From Candidatus Saccharimonadota bacterium (GTDB lineage: Bacteria > Patescibacteriota > Saccharimonadia > Saccharimonadales > Saccharimonadaceae): a DNA stretch of 44,453 nucleotides. The notes under the pieces are model-generated. The model had not been told where the DNA came from, did no database searches, and was given only the letters and a program-made list of their open reading frames with translations. The translations under genes and the position numbers were made by a program. Of this stretch, positions 40,636 to 44,453 are shown piece by piece (positions within the stretch are counted from its first letter, which is position 1; every line of letters starts with the position of its first letter). The stretch lies in the NCBI GenBank assembly GCA_030529095.1, contig JAUMXN010000004.1:1-44453 (forward strand), written 5' to 3'.

Positions 40636-40773
40636 ATGGTGAACCGAGTAGAATCGAATTGGAACTACCTCGTATCAGACATCTATCGCATCAAGGGTAT
40701 AATCAATGTTTTATATCCTACAAACTATATCCCTGGCCTCACTAGAACTGAAGAATACAACCCGAAGCATTAG
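40636..40773 (+). CDS. 45-codon sORF in repeat copy 2 (doubtful)
   Basis: ATG 40636 to TAG 40773: MVNRVESNWNYLVSDIYRIK, then GIINVLYPTNYIPG and LTRTEEYNPKH. Compared with copy 1 there are about 12 substitutions, 7 of them at third codon positions, and no indels, which weakly favours a protein. Against it, there is no ribosome site, copy 1 lacks the ATG, and similarity runs past the stop. It could be a relic of a gene end carried in the repeat. Confidence 0.3.
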   Translation: MVNRVESNWNYLVSDIYRIKGIINVLYPTNYIPGLTRTEEYNPKH

Positions 40774-40814
40774 CAACCCCAACCGCAACAACGCAACAAC
40801 AAGATCCACTGCGT
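40639..40814. repeat. ~180-bp direct repeat, copy 2
   Basis: Second copy of the unit at 37035-37210, same orientation, again just upstream of a surface-protein gene. A stem changes compensatorily between copies: on the minus strand copy 1 GTCG...GGAC becomes GTAG...CTAC, so the C-G pair becomes A-U. This supports RNA structure. The repeats flank the phosphatase gene, so recombination between them would delete or duplicate it. Confidence 0.7.
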
Positions 40815-40892
40815 ATACGAGCTACCTGTGCAAAACTTATAGAAAGACTATTATATTATATAAAGCTAATGTCTTCTTTTTTTTGGAGCTTA

Positions 40893-40901
40893 TGCTAAAA
40901 T
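40893..40901 (+). promoter_or_regulatory. Extended -10 of the glycine-rich surface-protein gene
   Basis: TGcTAAAAT (40893-40901) within an inverted repeat GCTTAT...ATAAGC; ribosome site AGAAAGG precedes GTG 40939. Confidence 0.5.
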
Positions 40902-40938
40902 TATATATAAGCATTTCATTTAAAGAGAAAGGTTAATT

Positions 40939-43533
40939 GTGGAGAAAAGTAGGAGTCTTTCTATTGCTGTTAGAGGGCTTTTTGTCTCCGCATTCCTCTC
41001 TGCTATCTTCGGCGTGGCAAACGCCAGTGCATATACGGTTACCTTTAATTCTACCTTCGGCGAGTTTGATGGCGGCGCTACTACTAACATTGTCGAATAT
41101 AATGACGATCATACGGTTAAAAGTGGTGAATATAAAGAACCGGTCTATAACACTGGTGTGGATTCTTCAGACTTTATCACTTGGTATTCTGAATACGACG
41201 CCAAGAACCGCTTAAACCTAGATGAAATATCCAGCGACACTACTGTTTATGCGGCCTACGAAAAAGTTACTTGGCGCTGGGGCTATACTGGTAATGAACA
41301 GACTTTCGCACTCCCGATTACGGCAGGTCTTCAACTACATGTTTGGGGTGCGCAGGGCGGAAGTTATACGGATAAAGTCGGCGGATACGGTGGCTATGCG
41401 ACAGGACTATATGATTTTGACGCTAATCAAATTATTTATATAAATGTTGGCGGAACTGCTACTTCTTATGTTGGTGGATATAATGGCGGCGGAACAGGTG
41501 CAGACCATTATAATGCACAAGGTGGTGGTGGTGCTACTCATATCGCATTGGATTCTGGTCTACTAAATGAATTTGAAGATAAAAAAGATTTAGTCGCAAT
41601 AGTCGCTGGTGGTGGCGGCGGAATAGACCATTATAACCGGGGCTCAAATGGTGGTCATGGTGGCGGTTTTACTGGAGGATATGGCCAAGGATTTGACGCA
41701 GGGGCCCAAAGTTGGACTGTCTCTGGAGCGTTATTTGTTAGAGGAACACCAGGGACTCAGACACAGGGCGGCAGATCTGCCGGATTTGGCTTTGGCGGAA
41801 CTTCAACAAATAACCATGGCGGCGGCGGAGGTGGCGGCTGGTATGGCGGTGGCGTAGGTACTTACCAGAGCGGCAAAGTCGGTGCCGGCGGCGGCGGCTC
41901 CGGATATATTGGAAACACCGTCGAATCGACAAGACATATGGTCGGATTTGACGCAGAAGAAAGCGATCAAGATCCTATTAAAACCATCGCAACTACTGAA
42001 GCTAGTGAAGACGCCATCGAAGACTACGCTAAACTTGGCAATGGTTACGCGAAAGCAGAGCTAACGCGCCTAAATATCCGCTATATTAATGAATTTGATA
42101 ATACAGATTTTACTAAAGACCAGTATGTCGGTAGCCTTGCTCAAGAATTTGCAATTACTCAGCGTCCAGGCTATACGGCTGCATGGTATAAAGGAAATGA
42201 TGTCTGGGACTTTAATGATCTAGTAAACTTCGATACTACCCTAGAAGTGAAATACACTCCGATTGTTTATAATCTTACCTACGACCTCGGCACCGGCACA
42301 CTCTCTGAAGCAAATCCAGATACTTATACTATTGAGTCTGACGATATTACGCTCAATAATCCAACTGCGCCAGATTATTACAGCTTCCTCGGCTGGAGCG
42401 GTACAGACCTTACCGGCAACACAAACTTAACCGTCACAATTCCAAAAGGCTCCATCGGCAACCGTGAGTATACCGCAAATATTGCACCAACTCCATATAC
42501 TATCACCTACAATCTCGATGGCGGTACGAATGGCGCTAACAATCCAACTGAATATAATTACGAATCAAGCGAAATTGTTCTAGCTCGCCCAACAAAAGAA
42601 GGCCACACATTCCTCGGCTGGAGCGGCACAGGTATTGATGGTGAGAATAATCTAGACGTAACTATTCCCGCTCAGTCTCATGGAGACCGCGAATATACTG
42701 CTCATTGGAGCATTAATCAATATACGGCGACCTTCGACGTCAATGGCGGTTCTGCCGTCGACCCTAATACTATCACTAGTGACTACGGCATACCATTTGG
42801 AGAACTGCCAGAGACGCATATTAAGGGTTACGAATTCCTTGGCTGGTTTACTGAACAAACTGGCGGCGATAAGATTTCTAATACTACCACCATGCCGGCA
42901 GAAGATCATACTTACTATGCTCATTGGGAAATAATTAACTATACTATCGAATACGACCTCGGTGGTGAAGATATGGATACTCCACCAGCCAACGACTCAT
43001 CCAACCCTACAAGCTACACCGTAGAAGATGCAGACATTACGCTTAAAGCTGCGACCCCAGGCGATACCTGGCACTACTTTGTCGGCTGGGCATTAGATCG
43101 TGATAGCGAAGACGGCTTAACGGACAACTTCGTAATCGATACCGCCGAAGTAAAGAACATTAAGGTCTACGCAATCTTCCAGGCTAACCCATACACTGTA
43201 ACGCTCGATCCAGAAAATGGCGACGACAAGATCATAAGGACTGTTCGTGGCGACCAAGAAATCGGCGAGCTCCCAACCCCAGAAAGAGCCGGTTACGAAT
43301 TCCTCGGTTGGTTCGTTGGCGATAAGCAAATAGATGAGCACTTCCACCCACGCAGCGACTCTATCGCGGTTGCACGCTGGGAAGAAATCCCAACCGTACC
43401 AGATACAGGCGCAAACTCTACGCCAAACACTGGCGACGCGATCATGAATCATATCGTCACCCTTGTCGTATGTATATTCGCTCTATTCATCGTAGTCGCA
43501 TTACGTAAACGCAAAGCTAAGAACGAAGCCTAA
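40939..43533 (+). CDS. Surface protein: Gly-rich domain, InlB-type repeats, PxTG wall anchor
   Basis: 864 aa from GTG 40939. Signal peptide (1 to about 31, VRGLFVSAFLSAIFGVANASA). An early InlB-like unit, then a glycine-rich domain (about 130-325: WGAQGGS, GGYGGYATG, YNGGGTGADHYNAQGGGGATHI) resembling the ALK/LTK-type Gly_rich family. About six InlB B/Flg_new-like repeats follow (about 376-815; GYEFLGWF...YYAHWEIINY pattern). Sorting region VPDTGANSTPNTGD (820-833), membrane helix and RKRKAKNEA tail. Probably a wall- or membrane-anchored adhesin. The doubled PxTGAN..PNTGD motif is shared with the phosphatase protein. No sortase gene is in the window. Confidence 0.8.
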   Translation: MEKSRSLSIAVRGLFVSAFLSAIFGVANASAYTVTFNSTFGEFDGGATTNIVEYNDDHTVKSGEYKEPVYNTGVDSSDFITWYSEYDAKNRLNLDEISSDTTVYAAYEKVTWRWGYTGNEQTFALPITAGLQLHVWGAQGGSYTDKVGGYGGYATGLYDFDANQIIYINVGGTATSYVGGYNGGGTGADHYNAQGGGGATHIALDSGLLNEFEDKKDLVAIVAGGGGGIDHYNRGSNGGHGGGFTGGYGQGFDAGAQSWTVSGALFVRGTPGTQTQGGRSAGFGFGGTSTNNHGGGGGGGWYGGGVGTYQSGKVGAGGGGSGYIGNTVESTRHMVGFDAEESDQDPIKTIATTEASEDAIEDYAKLGNGYAKAELTRLNIRYINEFDNTDFTKDQYVGSLAQEFAITQRPGYTAAWYKGNDVWDFNDLVNFDTTLEVKYTPIVYNLTYDLGTGTLSEANPDTYTIESDDITLNNPTAPDYYSFLGWSGTDLTGNTNLTVTIPKGSIGNREYTANIAPTPYTITYNLDGGTNGANNPTEYNYESSEIVLARPTKEGHTFLGWSGTGIDGENNLDVTIPAQSHGDREYTAHWSINQYTATFDVNGGSAVDPNTITSDYGIPFGELPETHIKGYEFLGWFTEQTGGDKISNTTTMPAEDHTYYAHWEIINYTIEYDLGGEDMDTPPANDSSNPTSYTVEDADITLKAATPGDTWHYFVGWALDRDSEDGLTDNFVIDTAEVKNIKVYAIFQANPYTVTLDPENGDDKIIRTVRGDQEIGELPTPERAGYEFLGWFVGDKQIDEHFHPRSDSIAVARWEEIPTVPDTGANSTPNTGDAIMNHIVTLVVCIFALFIVVALRKRKAKNEA

Positions 43534-43536
43534 AAC

Positions 43537-43565
43537 AATATCCTCCACTTCGGAGGATATTTTTG
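43537..43565 (+). terminator. Terminator of the Gly-rich surface protein gene
   Basis: AATATCCTCC, ACTT loop, GGAGGATATT with TTTG run, 4 nt past the stop. A TATAAT box for the next gene lies just beyond, at about 43573-43578. Confidence 0.85.
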
Positions 43566-43625
43566 TTGCGATATAATAAGGCTATACCGCCCTTGTTGGC
43601 GCACCTCAACCAAAGTGAGGCATTT

Positions 43626-44075
43626 ATGGCGAAACGCCGAATCTATAAGAAGCCGCGTGGCGGCGGCGCAATCACTATCACGGCCAGGAAGCTGGACGAG
43701 ATACTTCTAGGAAGCAATGGTAAGCTCACTTCTCGCCAGTATGAAGATCTAAGAAATATGGAGCTTGTAGACTCTCCTGTTCGCGATGCAATCCATGAGT
43801 TGAAGACTTATTCTCTTCCTACCCTAGCACAGCGCTTTGATATACGCGTTTTAGGGCGCGGAAAGCGCGTATTTGCGCGGTTAGATAGCAAAGACGACAC
43901 TTGGTACCATTTCTCGCTTGCGTACGTCCCACGCGCGCTAAATAACCGCGACGTAAACGATGCTGTCGTGCGGATGTTCTTCATTGGTAAATGGCGCGTC
44001 AACAAACGCACACTTTGGGCCGAACCGGAAGATATTATGCATTATGGTAATGATTTTGACGAAATAATTCTTTGA
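43626..44075 (+). CDS. Unknown basic protein, 149 aa
   Basis: ATG 43626 (GTGAGG site; an upstream in-frame TTG at 43563 lies in the terminator). Very basic N-terminus (MAKRRIYKKPRGGGAITITA), a helical segment KLDEILLGSNGKLTSRQYEDLRNMEL, a probable winged-helix-like stretch (VRDAIHELKTYSLPTLAQRFDIRVLGRGKRVFARL) and an acidic end (EPEDIMHYGNDFDEIIL). It may bind nucleic acid (inference from charge and HTH-like spacing). Not recognised. It is preceded by its own -10 and a CCTCA/TGAGG hairpin that would cover the ribosome site. Confidence 0.6.
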   Translation: MAKRRIYKKPRGGGAITITARKLDEILLGSNGKLTSRQYEDLRNMELVDSPVRDAIHELKTYSLPTLAQRFDIRVLGRGKRVFARLDSKDDTWYHFSLAYVPRALNNRDVNDAVVRMFFIGKWRVNKRTLWAEPEDIMHYGNDFDEIIL

Positions 44076-44243
44076 TATGTCAACAAATTAATCCACTTGG
44101 ACACAAACGGTGTTTGAAAGTTATTGTACAGAAAACAGAGGTAGACGATTTTCTTGACACGATACGGCGAATTGTTGTGGAAAATGCCACAAAAATATAG
44201 CCTATCACTCGATTTTAAGGTGTTTCCATGTTATAATTAAAGA
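44076..44243. other. Gene-free region with a DnaA-box-like inverted repeat and ncRNA promoter
   Basis: TTGTGG/CCACAA hairpin (44175-44192) containing TTTTCCACA on the minus strand, an orphan TTGACA (about 44154), and at its right end the promoter TGtTATAAT (44229-44237). No coding sequence is seen. Confidence 0.4.
44229..44237 (+). promoter_or_regulatory. Extended -10 of the switch-like RNA
   Basis: TGtTATAAT; seven nt downstream is G44244, the exact first base of the closing helix of the RNA. The -35 is weak. Confidence 0.6.
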
Positions 44244-44387
44244 GTCCAAATCTTTAATATATATGCAACAGAAACACAGGGATAATCCTGTCGTTTGTGG
44301 TACTCCGGATTAATCGGGCACCGCAGCACACGGAGTATCTCTGTTGTAAAAGATTTGGACATCCGCTGCGATGTCCGATTTTTGTTT
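44244..44387 (+). ncRNA. Structured RNA with mutually exclusive closing helix and terminator
   Basis: P1 GTCCAAATCTTT (44244-44255) pairs perfectly over 12 bp with AAAGATTTGGAC (44349-44360). P2 GCAACAGA (44265-44272)/TCTGTTGT (44340-44347). Inner hairpins ACAGG/CCTGT (44276-44291) and TACTCCG/CGGAGTA (44301-44337). A terminator GGACATC/GATGTCC plus TTTTT (44357-44383) reuses the GGAC of P1, so P1 and the terminator compete. That is riboswitch-like logic. A stand-alone ncRNA is also possible because the downstream gene is outside the window. No known family recognised. Confidence 0.6.
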
Positions 44388-44453
44388 TAGCATATTGTAG
44401 CGTGGTGTCCAGACTTTCGCGTCTTTCTGTTGCAAGAAAGCAACAGAGATGCC

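Noticed and set aside
44244-44453. Retron-like ncRNA (12-bp a1/a2-type inverted repeat with internal stems)
   Set aside because: A terminator immediately follows the 3' arm and no reverse transcriptase is visible; the sequence after 44453 would be needed.
1-44453. CRISPR array, insertion sequence or prophage
   Set aside because: No regularly spaced identical repeats with spacers, no transposase or integrase, and no phage structural genes were seen.

Overview
The window looks like a chromosomal segment of an ultrasmall Patescibacteria/CPR bacterium, most likely Candidatus Saccharibacteria (TM7). The evidence is compact housekeeping proteins (Fmt 258 aa, Pth 170 aa, IF-2 590 aa), a single-pass FtsQ-like protein in a reduced division cluster, a DUF5663-type small protein, a TraG/HerA-like ATPase that stands alone, and InlB-repeat surface proteins. 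UGA works as an ordinary stop (rsmH, rnhA), which argues against the Gracilibacteria/Absconditabacteria code. The assignment is inferred from gene content only.

Layout. 1-7.5 kb: 3' end of a SpoU/TrmH methylase, a KGG-repeat protein, an ImmA/IrrE-like protease (minus), rpsA with a leader hairpin, an operon of acyl-CoA synthetase, glmS and a formate/nitrite-type channel, then a two-gene operon of small Cys-rich proteins. 7.6-16 kb: tRNA-Asn, infB, a DUF5663-like gene, a priA/def/fmt block (minus), then a winged-helix regulator, recJ, rnhA and a CYTH gene. 16.1-17.1 kb: a lone DUF4868 (KwaB-like) gene. 17.1-25 kb: a long regulatory region followed by the division/murein cluster rsmH, a 21-aa sORF, a structured intergenic region, ftsL-like, ftsI, mraY, ftsW, murG and ftsQ-like. 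25.0-25.96 kb: a gene-free stretch full of phased AGGGGTG units. 26-35.3 kb, mostly minus: TraG-like ATPase, a sigma4/HARE-HTH regulator with a palindromic operator, topA, a candidate ncRNA, dprA (plus), pth and der.

35.4-44.4 kb is accessory. Three small unknown proteins are driven by near-consensus promoters. They are followed by two large surface proteins, each preceded by a copy of a ~180-bp repeat. One is an InlB-repeat protein ending in a secreted-type tyrosine phosphatase; the other is a glycine-rich InlB-repeat protein with a C-terminal PxTG anchor. The window ends in an RNA whose closing helix and terminator are mutually exclusive.

Two themes recur. Many core genes (the DUF5663-like gene, rnhA, rsmH, priA, def, der, topA) have a TATAAT-type -10 box 6-7 nt before the ATG and so are probably leaderless, whereas the small accessory genes have TTGAC(A/T)-17-TATAAT promoters, long leaders and strong Shine-Dalgarno sites. 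The + strand is G-rich up to about 37 kb whatever the gene orientation and becomes C-rich beyond it, which suggests either a replication-terminus crossing or a foreign island at the surface-protein locus.
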